NCBI RefSeq assembly: GCF_964340395.1
Contig: NC_135559.1
Span: 17,103,050 to 17,167,049 of the forward strand
DNA from: Glandiceps talaboti
Lineage: Eukaryota > Hemichordata > Enteropneusta > Spengelidae
DNA length: 64,000 nucleotides
Direction: 5' to 3'
How positions within the stretch are numbered: the first letter of the stretch is position 1; every line of letters starts with the position of its first letter. The translations under genes were made by a program, and so were the position numbers. Positions 1 to 10,509 of this stretch are shown here, piece by piece. The notes below the pieces were generated by a model, which ran no database searches, was not told where the DNA came from, and saw only the letters and a list, made by a program, of their open reading frames with translations.

Positions 1-2
1 AT

Positions 3-215
3 GGCCTATATGATGGTGCAATTTTATCTGCTTTAACAATAACTAATAGTTTTATACTTGACAAGACTATGAAGATGGCTCCAGACAGTCCTAAAACAAG
101 TACTTCATTTAAGAAGTTTGCTTCTCTCACAATAGCTATAAGTGCCGCAGTATTAGAGAAAGATATGTTGGAACAAAGAAATATGTTGCCGGTTGATCCT
201 TATAAAGGAATGTAA
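3..215 (+). CDS. Polinton right-end small membrane protein, second copy (5' end outside window)
   Basis: This open frame ends at 213-215 and begins before the window. It is a near-identical copy of the gene at 54413-54655, so it belongs to a second copy of the same Polinton family. The visible part has a hydrophobic N-terminal stretch, a basic middle (TIKMAPDSPK-like, here with a Met change) and the conserved tail ending DPYKGM. I do not recognise a function. Order and spacing match the right-end block of the main element, where the same three genes follow one another. Confidence 0.7.
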   Translation, partial: GLYDGAILSALTITNSFILDKTMKMAPDSPKTSTSFKKFASLTIAISAAVLEKDMLEQRNMLPVDPYKGM

Positions 216-303
216 TACCGAAGGGTTATTAAAAAGAATATTAAAAAATAATGTATCCCTTAATAGTCTTGACAGTATATATACTAATACATACTTATAC
301 ATA

Positions 304-769
304 ATGGGTGCAGCTGTTGCGATGATGGTTGGTGGAGCTATTTTAAATGCAACTGCCTTTATTGGAGGTAGCGCTATATCTAAGACAGTTGCAGGTGATG
401 GTGGACATGAAAAAGAAATAAAGAGACATGATTTAGCTTTAGAGAATTTTAATAAAGATCGAGAAGAGTGGTTGGAACATAGACAGAAAGTATTTGATTT
501 TATAACGAAACAAAAAAATTTAGATATTAATGCGAGACAAAATCTGGTTATGACTGATCAAAACTTAAATTTATATCTTGAATTTCATCCAGAGACACCC
601 TTCTGTACGCCAAGATACACAGAGTACACTCGCCAGTCTTAACAGTCTTAAAAATGAACCCGAATTTAGTGACTATTACCAACCTTCCGATGATATGAAG
701 TTATATCAATACATTTATTTAGCTGGTGGTGGAATATTATTAGTTTATTTAATAAAAAAAATAGTATAA
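304..769 (+). pseudogene. Polinton MGAAVAM-type membrane protein, second copy, frameshifted
   Basis: The frame opens with MGAAVAMMVGGAILNA, a glycine/alanine-rich hydrophobic N-terminus. A charged helical middle follows (ALENFNKDREEWLEHRQK). Near position 600 the frame shifts: the first frame stops at 640-642, while the conserved C-terminus (SDYYQPSDDMKLYQYIYLAGGG, then a membrane segment) continues in another frame to 769. The partner copy at 54746-55210 has a different lesion, an in-frame TGA, and lacks this frameshift. The two copies therefore decayed independently. The family is recurrent in Polintons; its role is unknown and a virion membrane or lytic role is only a guess. Confidence 0.75.
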
Positions 770-802
770 TATAATATAATAAACTAACTATACTGTAAGA
801 CA

Positions 803-1487
803 ATGGAATGTCAATTATATAAACGACTTTATTACGATTTAATGAACAAAAAAGTAAACGAAAAAAACTGGTATAACATCGTACATTGTAACATATGTCA
901 AAAAAATTAATATACCTCGTGATGACCAACGGGTTATTTGTAAAAACATTTGCGGTAAGATCTATGGAAGGTTTCACTGTTTTGACTGTTGTAATTCATT
1001 AAATAAACCTTTCCGAAGGGTAGATGAATCTTTCCGAAGGGTAGATGAATCTTCAGATGAATCTTCAGATGAAAACTTTGACTGGCAACACTGTCAAGAA
1101 CAATACCAAAAAAAAAAAATAAGCATCTATAACCCTAAAAACCATATTAAAAACTTTAAAAAAAAATATAAACTAGATTATTATCTTTTAAGAACAGTTA
1201 CTATAATATTTTTATCAATTAGCGAAGTTTCAACTAAAGTTTATATAGAACCAACACGATATCGATCACTCAACTTTAGCGTAATTATAAAAGCAATTCT
1301 ATTATATTTAGGAGAATATCGGGAAGCTGCGTTAATACCGGAGTTGAAAATGGAAGCATTTTCGCAGAATCAAATTTTAAAACGATTTTGGGATAAATGG
1401 AATGCGGAATATCCAGAGATAGTGAGATTTAGTTGGTGGCGTTTACGGTGGCGTCAAATCTTTTTAAAACTGAAGACTCGCAGTTAA
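803..1487 (+). pseudogene. Polinton right-end cysteine-rich protein, second copy, broken
   Basis: This matches the gene at 55268-55957 over its full length. It starts MECQLYKRLYYD and ends in a shared basic, tryptophan-rich tail (RFSWWRLRWRQIF). A frame change near 905 brings a stop soon after the CNIC motif. The low-complexity middle differs from the partner copy by extra CCGAAGGGTAGATGAATCTT units around 1010-1050. Paired CxxC motifs at the N-terminus suggest a zinc-binding domain. Homology to the main Polinton stops near 1526, soon after this gene. Confidence 0.75.
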
Positions 1488-2199
1488 ATAAACCAAAAAA
1501 AAAAATAATATTATTAACCAGTTGAGACACGAATGAATTACTACTACTATTATTTAAGTTACCGGGGGTAAGTACGTACATGTACAACAATGTGTAACTT
1601 AATTTACATAAAATTTACATAGAATTTACCCATAATGCCGTTCGCAAGAAAAAACCCCAAATTAATGAGAATTACACAAAATTTAGTTAAAATTTAATGG
1701 TTTTAATTATATAATTATTAATCTATAATTAGTTGTATGTTTGTACAGTATTTTCAACAACATTAACTGATAATAAAACCCTTGAAAGTATTAAAACATC
1801 CAAACTACACCCAAACCGTAGATAGAGTTTTACTGTGAAGAGTATCACATATATAGATAGATAACTTATATATAAATTGGCGCATGCGAAAGCGCCTCTG
1901 TGGTTTCAGAAACTGTCAGCCGACGACGGCTAAGTGTACTCGTGTGGGTACCGACCTAAGACAGGCACAGCGAGAAACCACAGACCTAGTGCTTGGCCTC
2001 TGTTGTAACAGACAAAAATTTGTTATGTGTAAACAAATTAAAAATAATTTTATAATTAAAATTTGTTATGTGTACACAAAGTCTCAATCTCAATATGTAA
2101 ATTTGCAATTAACATATATAAATTGCAATTAAACCCATACTAATATGAGAGTAAATTGAGATTTGATTGACGCCAAAAAAATAGAAAAAGAAAAAAGTC
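1488..2199. other. AT-rich non-coding stretch beside the second Polinton copy
   Basis: No gene recognised. The first ~40 bases still match the sequence after the main element's last gene, then similarity ends. A GC-richer island at about 1884-2010 contains the inverted pair TCTGTGGTTTC / GAAACCACAGA. Imperfect direct repeats of TTTGTTATGTGTA occur at about 2020 and 2061. Confidence 0.5.
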
Positions 2200-2669
2200 T
2201 GTTACTATGGGAAGCCGTTCAGGCCAAAAGCATTTTTTTATTTTAGCTATAGTATTTTATATTTTTCGTACTTACAAACTAATTTTAACCGTTTATGTAC
2301 TTTTATTCCATGGTTACATTATTTTAATTGAAATAAGTTTTCATTTAATTGGGAATATTGTTTTATTTTTCATCAAACCAGAATTTTTTAAACAATTATA
2401 TATAATTGAAAGTCAAAATATATTTTTTGTTAAAGTTATTTTATTTTATTTTTTTAATTAAAAAAAAAAATTTTCAACTTTTTTTTTTCTCTCAACTTTT
2501 TTTTTTTTTGGCCGAGTCTGCTGACAGGCGCCGACAGGCTAAAATTATGCTGACAGGCTAAAATTAGTTTGTCGGGCGTGTCCTTCCTCCTCCATTACGG
2601 CGTGTTTCGGCGTCAAATACACGTTCTTATTACCTTCGAAATTGATCGCTCAAACATTATATCAGATCT

Positions 2670-2894
2670 AGACTGTCGACAGTCGCTCGCGCCTTTGTTT
2701 CCTACGTTTTATCTAAACTCCGATCCGGCGCAACACTAGTATAATCGCAAACTGATATTGAGGGCCGAAGGCCCGAATGGTCGCTCGCTCGGGCCTTCGG
2801 CCCTCGATATCAGTTTGCGATTAGACTAGTGTTGCGACGGATCGGAGTTTAGATAAAACGGAGGAAAAAAAGGCGCGAGCGACTGTCGACAGTC
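2670..2894. mobile_element. Palindromic MITE nested in the fold-back arm
   Basis: Near-perfect inverted repeat with ends GACTGTCGACAGTCGCTCGC and its complement and a centre around GGGCCTTCGGCCC. It interrupts the left arm of the first fold-back unit between TATATCAGATCT (2658-2669) and TATATCACATCT (2895-2906), an imperfect 11-12 bp direct repeat. The uninterrupted version of this junction is seen in the second unit near 5700. The same arm sequence recurs at 57969-58083. Confidence 0.7.
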
Positions 2895-3324
2895 TATATC
2901 ACATCTGAAAACCGTTAATTTACGTGTGATAGTATCTGTTTTTCCAACAACCGCGACTTCCGCCGCGTACACACATATGTACACCGCATGTGATGATGAC
3001 TGCATGTATGATGTATTACATGATGTAGTACGTAGGACACGATCCATGTGCAACGGGTAAAGGTAGTTAATCTAAAACAACTAAAGTTTGTTGCATCAAT
3101 AACAATTACATTCATTATTGTGAAACTGACCAGAATTGAAATAAGATGGTACACTATACTGTGAGCGTGAGCAAAACAGCTTTAGGAACAAAAACGTGAG
3201 GAAAAATGAACGCGTATTTCCAATGGGTCAGTCAGGTACTACTTCTAGTACGGGCGCACATGTTGACGTCGACCTGCTGTATTACATATCAACCTAAACC
3301 AGCTTTTCTATATCGCCTTGTAAC

Positions 3325-3342
3325 GTTGTTATCATTGTTGTT

Positions 3343-3383
<41 letters not shown>

Positions 3384-3384
3384 A
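3325..3384. repeat. TTG trinucleotide microsatellite in fold-back loop
   Basis: A run of TTG triplets with a few interruptions lies near the centre of the first palindromic unit. The second unit carries a shorter CAA run at about 5978-5996, in the inverted orientation expected from the palindrome. Confidence 0.85.
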
Positions 3385-4756
3385 AAGATTCAGTTTACTT
3401 CATCGTTCATTGTAGTATACATTCTCTTGGTGTTCAGAGTACACATGTATCATGAAAAGTTGAGAACAACACGTCTACGTATGTAATACAGCAGGTCGAC
3501 GTCAACATGTGCGCTCGTACTAGAAGTACCTGACTGACCGTTTGGAAATACCTTTACCCGCTGCACATGGATCGTACACGGCTGAAGTCGCGGTTGTTGG
3601 AAAAACAGATGCTATCACGCATAAATTGAGATCTGATATAATGTTTGAGCGATCAATTTCGAAGGTAATAAGAACGTGTATTTGACGCCGAAACACGTCG
3701 TAATGGAGGAGGAAGGACACGCCTGTCACGAGCACGACGTACTCGTGACCGGCGCCTGTCAGCAGACTCGGCCAAAAAAAAAAAAAAAAAAAAGTTGAGA
3801 GAAAAAAAAAAAGGGGAAAATTTTTTTTTTTTAAAAATTAAAAAAATAAAATAAAATAACTTTAACAAAAAATATATTTTGACTTTCAATTATATATAAT
3901 CCTTTAAAGAATTCTGGTTTGACGAAAAATAAAACAATATTCTCAAATAAATGAAAACTTATTTCAATTAAAATAATGTAACCATGGAATAAAAGTACAT
4001 AAACGGTTAAGATTAGTTTGTAAGTACGAAAAATATAAAATACTATAGCTAAAATAAAAAAATACTTTTGGCCTGAACTATGGGAAGCCGTTCAGGCCAA
4101 AAGTATTTTTTTATTTTAGCTGTAGTATTTTATATTTTTCGTACTTACGAACTAATTTTAACAGTTTGTGTACTTTTATTCCATGTTCACATTATTTTAA
4201 TTGAAAAGCTTTTCAAAAGTAACATTACACATGACATCATAATAAAGACTACAAAACAAAACAAAACAACAACAATAACTATTCAACGAGTTGAAGCATA
4301 ATATTAATGAAAAAATAATAATGAAGGGTAATTAGACATTTCATATGGGAAGCCGTTCAGGCCAAAAGTATTTTTTTATTTTAGCTGTAGTATTTTATAT
4401 TTTTCGTACTTACAAACTAATTTTAACATTTTGTGTACTTTTATTCCATGTTCACATTATTTTAATTGAAATAAGTTTTCATTTATTTGAGAATATTGTT
4501 TTACTTTTCGTCAAACCAGAATTTTTTTAAGAATTATACATAATTGAAAGTCAAAATATATTTTTTGTTAAAGTTTTTTATTTTATTTTTTAAATTATTA
4601 AAAAAAAAATTTTCAACTTTTTTTTTTTCCTTCCCAACTTTTTTTTGGGGCCGAGTCTGCTGACAGGCGCCGGTGCAGAGCACGTCGTGCTCGTACCAGG
4701 CGCCTGTCACGAGTACGAGGCGTGACCTTTGACATCCATTACGACGTGTTTCGGCG

Positions 4757-5646
4757 ACGAGTGTGAAGCTACCATCATATTCATCTTCACGTTCAAAAGT
4801 TGACCTCTACGCTCAATGTGAATATGATGATAGCTTCACATGTTCATCATCAGAAGTCTCCCAAATGGGTACGAACACGCATTCGGCAAATCACATATCC
4901 TTCACTGACAGGTTGAAATCATGTGATTGTACTTAATTTTCATTTGATTTGCTTGGATTTGCATGCTCTCTTTTTATTTTTGCCAGAGTATCCAATTTGC
5001 ACCATGAACTATTGTTGTCATGGACCATATTTTTTACAATCAATTGCGTTGCCCCTCCCCTATCAAGGGAACTATATACATTGTGATAATTGTGGTCTTG
5101 ACAACACTATTTTGACAATTTGTGTAAATTTCACCAGTGTAAGTGTTAAGTGTTAAGTAGGGTTTCAAAGATAGTGGTACTGCGGGAAATCAAAACAATC
5201 CATGACACTAAGTGGCCAAGTGATATCACCTTGTCACTTGATGTCACGGATTCAAAATACACCCATCCAGGCCGTATTTTATTACATTACTCATATAGGT
5301 GTTTTGTACACCCATATGATATATTGATATTTCATTTTCAAAGATATGGGAAAGGCATAAACATCCAAATTATTTTTTTATTTGACAATACTTTGATACT
5401 CTGGCAAAAATAGAAATAAAGCATGAAAATCGACGCAAATCAAGGGAAAGTAATTACAATCACATATTTCAACATGTCAATTAAGGATATGTGATTTGCC
5501 GAACGCGTGTTCGTACCCATTCGGAAGACTTCGAATCTTACTGATGATGAACGTGTGAAGCTATTCGTCATATATTCACATTGAGCGTGGAGGTCAACTT
5601 TTGAAAGTGAAGATGAATATGAATATGATGATAGCTTCACACTCGT
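4757..5646. mobile_element. 890-bp inverted-repeat element nested in fold-back unit 2
   Basis: The ends are ACGAGTGTGAAGCT (4757-4770) and its complement up to 5646. The arms share long blocks around the TCATCATATTCA and GTACGAACACGC-type motifs. The flanks GTTTCGGCG (4748-4756) and GTTTTGGCG (5647-5655) are an imperfect 9-bp direct repeat, and the empty site is visible in the first unit. No coding region is recognised inside. A 9-bp duplication is typical of Mutator-like elements, but I see no transposase. Confidence 0.65.
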
Positions 5647-6904
5647 GTTTTGGCGTCAAATACACGTTCTTATTAACTTCGAAATTGATCGCTCAAACAT
5701 TATATCAGATCTCAAAACTGTTAATTGACGTGTGATAGTATCTGTTTTTTCCAACAACCGCGAATTCAGCCGCGTACGATCCATGTGCAACGGGTAAAGG
5801 TATTTCCAATGGGTCAGTCAGATACTTCTAGTACGAGTGCACATGTTGACTTCGACCTGCTGTATTACATACATAGGTCACGTGTTGTTCTCAACTTTTC
5901 ATGATATATGCATGTGTACTCAGAACACCGAGAGAATGTATACTACAATGTACGATGAAGTAAACTGAATCTTTACAACAACAACAACAACAATGATAAC
6001 AAGGCGATAAAAGCTGGTTTAGGTTGATATGTAATACAGCAGGTCGACGTCAATATGTGAGCTCGTACTAGAAGTAGTACCTGACTGACCCATTGGAAAT
6101 ACGCATTCACTTTTCCTCACGTTTTTGTTCCTAAAGCTGTTTTGCTCACGCTCACAGTATAGTGTACCATCTTATTTCAATTCTGGTCAGTTTCACAATA
6201 ATGAATGTAATTGTTATTGATGCAACAAACTTTAGTTGTTAAAGATTAACTACCTTTACCCTTTGCACATGGATCGTGTCCTACGTACTACATCATGTAA
6301 TACATCACACATGCGGTCGATAACCTTAACGTGACCGGCGGTGTACACATGTGTGTACGCGGCTGAAGTCGCGGTTGTTGGAAAAAACAGATACTATCAC
6401 ACGTAAATTAACAGTTTTGAGATCTGATATAATGTTTGAGCGACCAATTTCGAAAGTATTTGACGCCGAAACACGTCGTAATGGATGTCGAAGGACATAC
6501 CTGTCACGAGCACGACGTACTCGTGACCGGCGCTGGTCAGCAGACTCGGCCAAAAAAAAAAAAGTTGGGAAGAAAAAAAAAAAAAGTTGGGAAGAAAAAA
6601 AAAAAAAGTTGAATTTTTTTTTTTAGATTTAAAAAATAAAATAAAAAACTTTAACAAAAATATATTTTGACTTTCAATTATATATAATCCTTAAAATAAT
6701 TCTGGTTTGACGAAAAATAAAACAATATTCTCAAATAAATGCAAACTTATTTCAATTAAAATAATGTGAACATGGAATAAAAGTACAGAAACTGTTAAAA
6801 TTAGTTTGTAAGTACGGAAAATATAAAATACTATAGCAAAAATAAAAAAATACTTTTGGCCTGAACGGCTTCCCATACTGAACGGCTTCCCATATGTTAC
6901 AACA

Positions 6905-6966
6905 GTGCACTGGGTATTTTTTTAAAAAAATTTTTTAAATAATAAAATAAAATTGATATTGTATAT

Positions 6967-7007
<41 letters not shown>

Positions 7008-7200
7008 AAATAAAAAAAAATTGATATTGTATATTGTATTTTTTTATTTTTTTATTTTTATTTTTTTTTTTTAAATTTTTTAAATTTTTTAAATAAAAAA
7101 AATTGATATTGTATATAGTATTTTTTTTTTTTTAAATTTTTTAAATAATAAAATAAAATTGATATTGTATATAGTATACTTTACAAGTTGTTTTTAATAT
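6905..7200. repeat. AT-rich tandem degenerate repeat
   Basis: Three to four copies of a ~50-80 bp unit containing AAATAAAATTGATATTGTATAT separated by long T runs (for example the T tract at 6970-6998). Non-coding; it lies just after the fold-back element and just past the 3' end of the minus-strand gene at 7215-7730. Confidence 0.7.
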
Positions 7201-7214
7201 CTTGATCAAGTTCT

Positions 7215-7730
7215 TTAATATTTTTTTTTCTCCATTAATTGTTCTCTTACTACATTATAATTCATTAGAGTATAACTATGAAACGGATGAGTTGGATTTA
7301 TAGTAGATCTTTTTAATCCACGTGAAACAACTATTAATGGTATATTTTTTTTACTAAGAAATAGAATCTCATCTATCATTTTACTAGGAGCGTAAGTACG
7401 ATAAAGTTCTTTATTAGTTGTTGGACTATTAAGCCAAATCAATAATGCAGGACCGTAATGAGAATTAATTTTCTTAAAATCGGTAATCAAAAATGGTATT
7501 TTTTGTGGAACGTCTCTCCATTTCATAGCTGGAATTTCTTCCTTATTTCTTTTTTCGTTTAAAATAGCTAATATAGCTGAATTTACTACGTTTTCACGAT
7601 CCTTCGATGGATTACTAATATTCATTGGGGTAGATACATAATTAGTAGAACTGAGTGAACTAAGTGGACTACCGAGTGTACTTGTTTCATTTGTGTCACC
7701 AACAAAATCGATAATTTGTTCGCTAGACAT
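7215..7730 (-). CDS. Polinton-associated small protein, possible nucleic-acid-binding fold
   Basis: A 171-residue frame. I chose the ATG at 7730 (MSSEQIIDFVG) because the longer frame begins with a TTG codon. The N-terminal ~60 residues are Ser/Thr-rich and probably disordered. The C-terminal part contains KWRDVPQKIPFLITDFKK followed by a GPALLIWLN strand and a YAPSKMIDEI helix. That layout resembles small beta-rich domains found in many invertebrate mobile elements (short strand, charged turn, FGPA/FGES-type strand), which may be OB-like single-strand binders. This assignment is a loose family impression. The gene reads away from the diverged Polinton terminus at 7840-8091 and has no counterpart in the main element. 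Confidence 0.6.
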   Translation of the reverse strand: MSSEQIIDFVGDTNETSTLGSPLSSLSSTNYVSTPMNISNPSKDRENVVNSAILAILNEKRNKEEIPAMKWRDVPQKIPFLITDFKKINSHYGPALLIWLNSPTTNKELYRTYAPSKMIDEILFLSKKNIPLIVVSRGLKRSTINPTHPFHSYTLMNYNVVREQLMEKKKY

Positions 7731-7839
7731 TTTGAATTTATGGTACAATTTGTTTTTATATACATAAATAATATTATTAGTTTAATTCACATTCTATTTA
7801 TCAGTAAGCTTTTATTTTTACTTATAACCAACGACAAAG

Positions 7840-8091
7840 CGGCGAGCTAATAAGCTTTTAATTTACTTATAACGACTACTAGAAGTTAAGTCACCTTTTA
7901 CCCAACTTTTGCGGGGAAGATTTATTTTAGTTCGTCGTATAAATTTAATTTGATTTTATTAAAATTTATATATCTATAGATAGAGACTTTATTTTGGTTA
8001 TATAATAGTTTGTGGTAAAAGTGCGCCGGCTTTCCAAAAAAATATTTGGTTGTAAAAATAGTGCACTCGCTTTGTCCTTTTACATACTACT
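7840..8091. repeat. Diverged Polinton terminal inverted repeat
   Basis: The order of motifs matches the right terminus of the main Polinton: TTAATTTACTTATAAC, AAGATTTATTTT, AGAGACTTTATTT followed by TATATAATAG, and finally TCCTTTTACATACTACT, where the main element has TCCTTTTTCATACTACT. The end is at 8091. Intervening bases are strongly diverged, so this belongs to a different subfamily or an older copy than the one at 1-1526. Confidence 0.65.
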
Positions 8092-8239
8092 GACGTGTAT
8101 GGTGACGCGAACCTATAACACAATAAGGTGATCGGAATTATACACGCATATGAATTGAAGTCTGTGCCCGATGATATCACAATAACCTAAAGTATTAGAT
8201 TTATCAACAAATCCCTGTTTATTTCTCCATAGCTATCTG

Positions 8240-9045
8240 TCAAATCAGACTACTGCCCAGTAAAGTCGAATAATGAATTGAATTCTTCCCTTTCCAAAGA
8301 GGATTAGTCTTAGAGGGATGTGTCTTATTATTCAAATATCTGTCTGTCATGTCAAAGTTATGTAAAGGAGTACCGTCTGGGCGTGGCTGAAAGGTCCCCA
8401 ATCGCATGTGTTTTCCAAATATAACCTCGTGATCGGATGAATTGATTAATCTAATTGGAACAGAATTATCATAAGCAGTTGCTAAAACATTCGAAATTCC
8501 GAAATAATTTAATGACGTCACGTTAGTAGTGGATCCTATTTGTCCTTTTGGGAATGTGCCCCTTAGCTTAGCCGAAATTACACATTCACACCTAGAGTGG
8601 TCCTAGAGTGGTTTTTCGATGTATAAATAATTCATTGACGTGCTAGATCAATAATTGCCTTATGTCGTTTGTTTAGGAAATCCATCCCCAGAATGAAATC
8701 TCTGTCTAAATTCTTAACTAAAAGCACCGGAGTTTTGACTACTTGATTGTTATAATATACTGGAAGTCGTACAAAACTCAAAATAGGAATTTGCTGATTT
8801 TTTGGTAAATTTATCCAACTGTATTCAGATTTTCAAACTTTAAATCGTCTCAACTGAGGAATTTTATCAAAAAAGTTTGTAGATATGGTGATATTTGCAC
8901 CAGTAGCAATTAAGGCACTAACAGTATTGTTAAAATTTCTAACCTTGATCAAATTACTGTTGTGAACCATCGAATCAGCAAATTTTACAGAATGTAACTT
9001 TGGCTTGTGAGAAGTGTTTGTCTGATGATTTGACATTTCTCGCAC
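8240..9045 (-). pseudogene. Gypsy-type retrotransposon protease and start of pol, degraded
   Basis: Read on the minus strand, the retropepsin core is visible as ALIATGANITIS near 8890-8925 (normally DTGA; the catalytic Asp is Ala here). The second protease signature, FILGMDFLNKRHKAIIDL, lies near 8640-8710 in another frame. A spacer typical of Gypsy pol between protease and reverse transcriptase follows (VPIRLINSSDHEVIFGKHMR, about 8380-8460). Reverse transcriptase is absent, so the copy is truncated near 8240. Several frame changes are needed to read it. Confidence 0.75.
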
Positions 9046-9059
9046 GCCTCAGTAATTTT

Positions 9060-9200
9060 TTGGGGGGGATAAAATTTTCCCTCAGGAAGCCTCTGGCAAT
9101 TTCTCGCAATGTGATCTATTTCACCACATGAATAGCAGCTTTCTTGCTGAGGACACGCATGTCCCGTCTTATTGAAATACGGCGTATGCCGGTTATCGAA
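9060..9200 (-). pseudogene. Gypsy-type gag zinc knuckle fragment
   Basis: The minus strand encodes a CCHC knuckle, CYSCGEIDHIARNC, preceded by a basic Arg/Asn-rich stretch, as in the nucleocapsid part of Gypsy gag. It lies directly upstream of the protease remnant and in the expected order. Its upstream side is disrupted by the inverted-repeat insertion beginning near 9175. Confidence 0.75.
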
Positions 9201-9282
9201 CTTCCGGTTGTTTCGCAGGAAAGTATCGCGAGAGGGCGCACCATATCTGACAAAGTGAGGGCCAGAATTTTTCGTCATGGCA

Positions 9283-9640
9283 TGTAATAGTATGGCGATG
9301 TATGAAGCTGTCAACAAAATGGGCGTAAAAGAACTCCGTGCATTCATAAAAGAGCGGAAAATTACTACTTCTAAATCTAGTAGATATCGCCAGAAATGCT
9401 GTCAACCTTGGTCTTGAAACACTAGAAAATGATAATTTTCTGAGAGAACGGAAGAGGAGACGAATAGTGGATGTCGGGCATCAAAAGATAGAACTAATCG
9501 ACAGCGGAAACATTGAAAGTTGGACGGAGGACCTTCAAAATATACCTGATGTAGACATGATAAACATATTTCTTTACCTTACTGGTGTCTGTTGCTGGAC
9601 AAAAGAACGATTAGAAAATTACAAATCTGACAACAGCTTC
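9283..9640 (+). pseudogene. Degraded SAP-domain-like coding remnant
   Basis: The plus strand encodes MYEAVNKMGVKELRAFIKER. After a one-base frame change near 9375 it continues as LVDIARNAVNLGLE, and together these resemble a SAP DNA-binding helix pair. The downstream part (WTEDLQNIPDVDMINIFLYL, then KERLENYKS) is like the N-terminal region of invertebrate SWIM/YqaJ proteins found in ISL2EU-type elements. The frame is cut at 9640 by a MITE. The family link is inference; the frameshift and MITE make it a remnant. Confidence 0.4.
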
Positions 9641-9874
9641 CAATCTGATTAAAATCCGATGTAGATGTTGGCTGATCGTTCTTTACCTTCGTTATTTTGC
9701 CTGAATTGACCTTCTTGGTACATGTTTACATTTTTTAGCCTGCCTGATCGCCTCCTCTACGATCAGGCTAAAAAATGTAAACATGTACCAAGAAAAATAA
9801 TATCAGGCAAAATAACGAAGGTAAAATAGCAATGAACGATTACCCGACATCTACATCGGATTTTAATCAGATTG
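9641..9874. mobile_element. Palindromic MITE with 9-bp target duplication, copy 1
   Basis: Inverted ends CAATCTGATTAAAATCCGAT and its complement. The arms pair over almost the full length, with a short loop near 9745. The flanks are a perfect 9-bp direct repeat AACAGCTTC (9632-9640 and 9875-9883). A 9-bp duplication fits Mutator-like transposition. Confidence 0.8.
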
Positions 9875-10286
9875 AACAGCTTCCAGCTACAGTCATTGCA
9901 ATATTGAGAGTTCGGTCTACAATTACCAAGCCACATGTTTATATTGTAACTGATGTCGCCGCATACTTAGACCTTTCTTGTTTATTAGAACAGTGGTGTA
10001 GCACCACGGGTGAAATCATAAAACTTTGTCCGGAAAAAAACATTTCATGTACTGGTTATAAGTTGGCATAAACATATTTGTATTGATATACTCAACTTTA
10101 CTATCACACTTTGGTTAGCTTGCTATTCTTCATTCAGGACCATCAGTGTATAAAAAAAAACATTGAAGTCGGCAACGAATCATAAATATTGTTATTGTGA
10201 TTGATGTACCACATCGCCCACCCCTTCAATGAATCGGCCTTCCATGTAACGTTTACGTGGTTCACTCGTCATACCATGTCTTATAC

Positions 10287-10509
10287 CGATCTGATTAAAA
10301 TCCGATGTAGATGTCGGCTAATCGTTCATTGCTATTTTACCTTCGTTATTTTGCCTGAATTGACCTTCGTGGTACATGTTTACGTTTTTGTCCTGATCGG
10401 TAGAGGAGGCGATCAAACATGTACCACGAAGGTCAATTCAGGCACAATAACGAAAGTAAAATAGCAATGAACGATTAGCCGACATCTACATCGGATTTTA
10501 ATCAGATTG
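10287..10509. mobile_element. Palindromic MITE with 9-bp target duplication, copy 2
   Basis: Same family as 9641-9874, sharing the terminal arms and the TTACCTTCGTTATTTTGCC block. The flanks GTCTTATAC (10278-10286) and GTTTTATAC (10510-10518) are a one-mismatch 9-bp duplication, which confirms the ends seen in copy 1. Confidence 0.75.

Larger units (their letters stand above)
2206..6894. mobile_element. Composite fold-back (long inverted repeat) element, non-autonomous
   Basis: Both outer ends carry TATGGGAAGCCGTTCAGGCC or its complement, and the whole is flanked by TGTTAC at 2200-2205 and 6895-6900, a likely 6-bp target duplication. Inside are two long palindromic units, about 2206-4078 and 4344-6877, separated by a third partial left arm at 4079-4210 and a short unique spacer. 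Arms run about 450 bp or more: an AT-rich outer part, a poly-A/T stretch, a GC-rich part with GCCGAGTCTGCTGACAGGCG, and a shared inner part. The right edge has a small duplicated tip (6878-6894). No coding capacity is recognised; short frames beginning MGSRSGQ are just the repeated arm. The element sits among Polinton-derived sequence. Confidence 0.75.

Noticed and set aside
2207-2461. Repeated small frame MGSRSGQ... at 2207, 4080, 4345 and inverted at 6691
   Set aside because: It is the AT-rich arm of the fold-back element and only by chance open; no conserved protein features and the frames end at different points.
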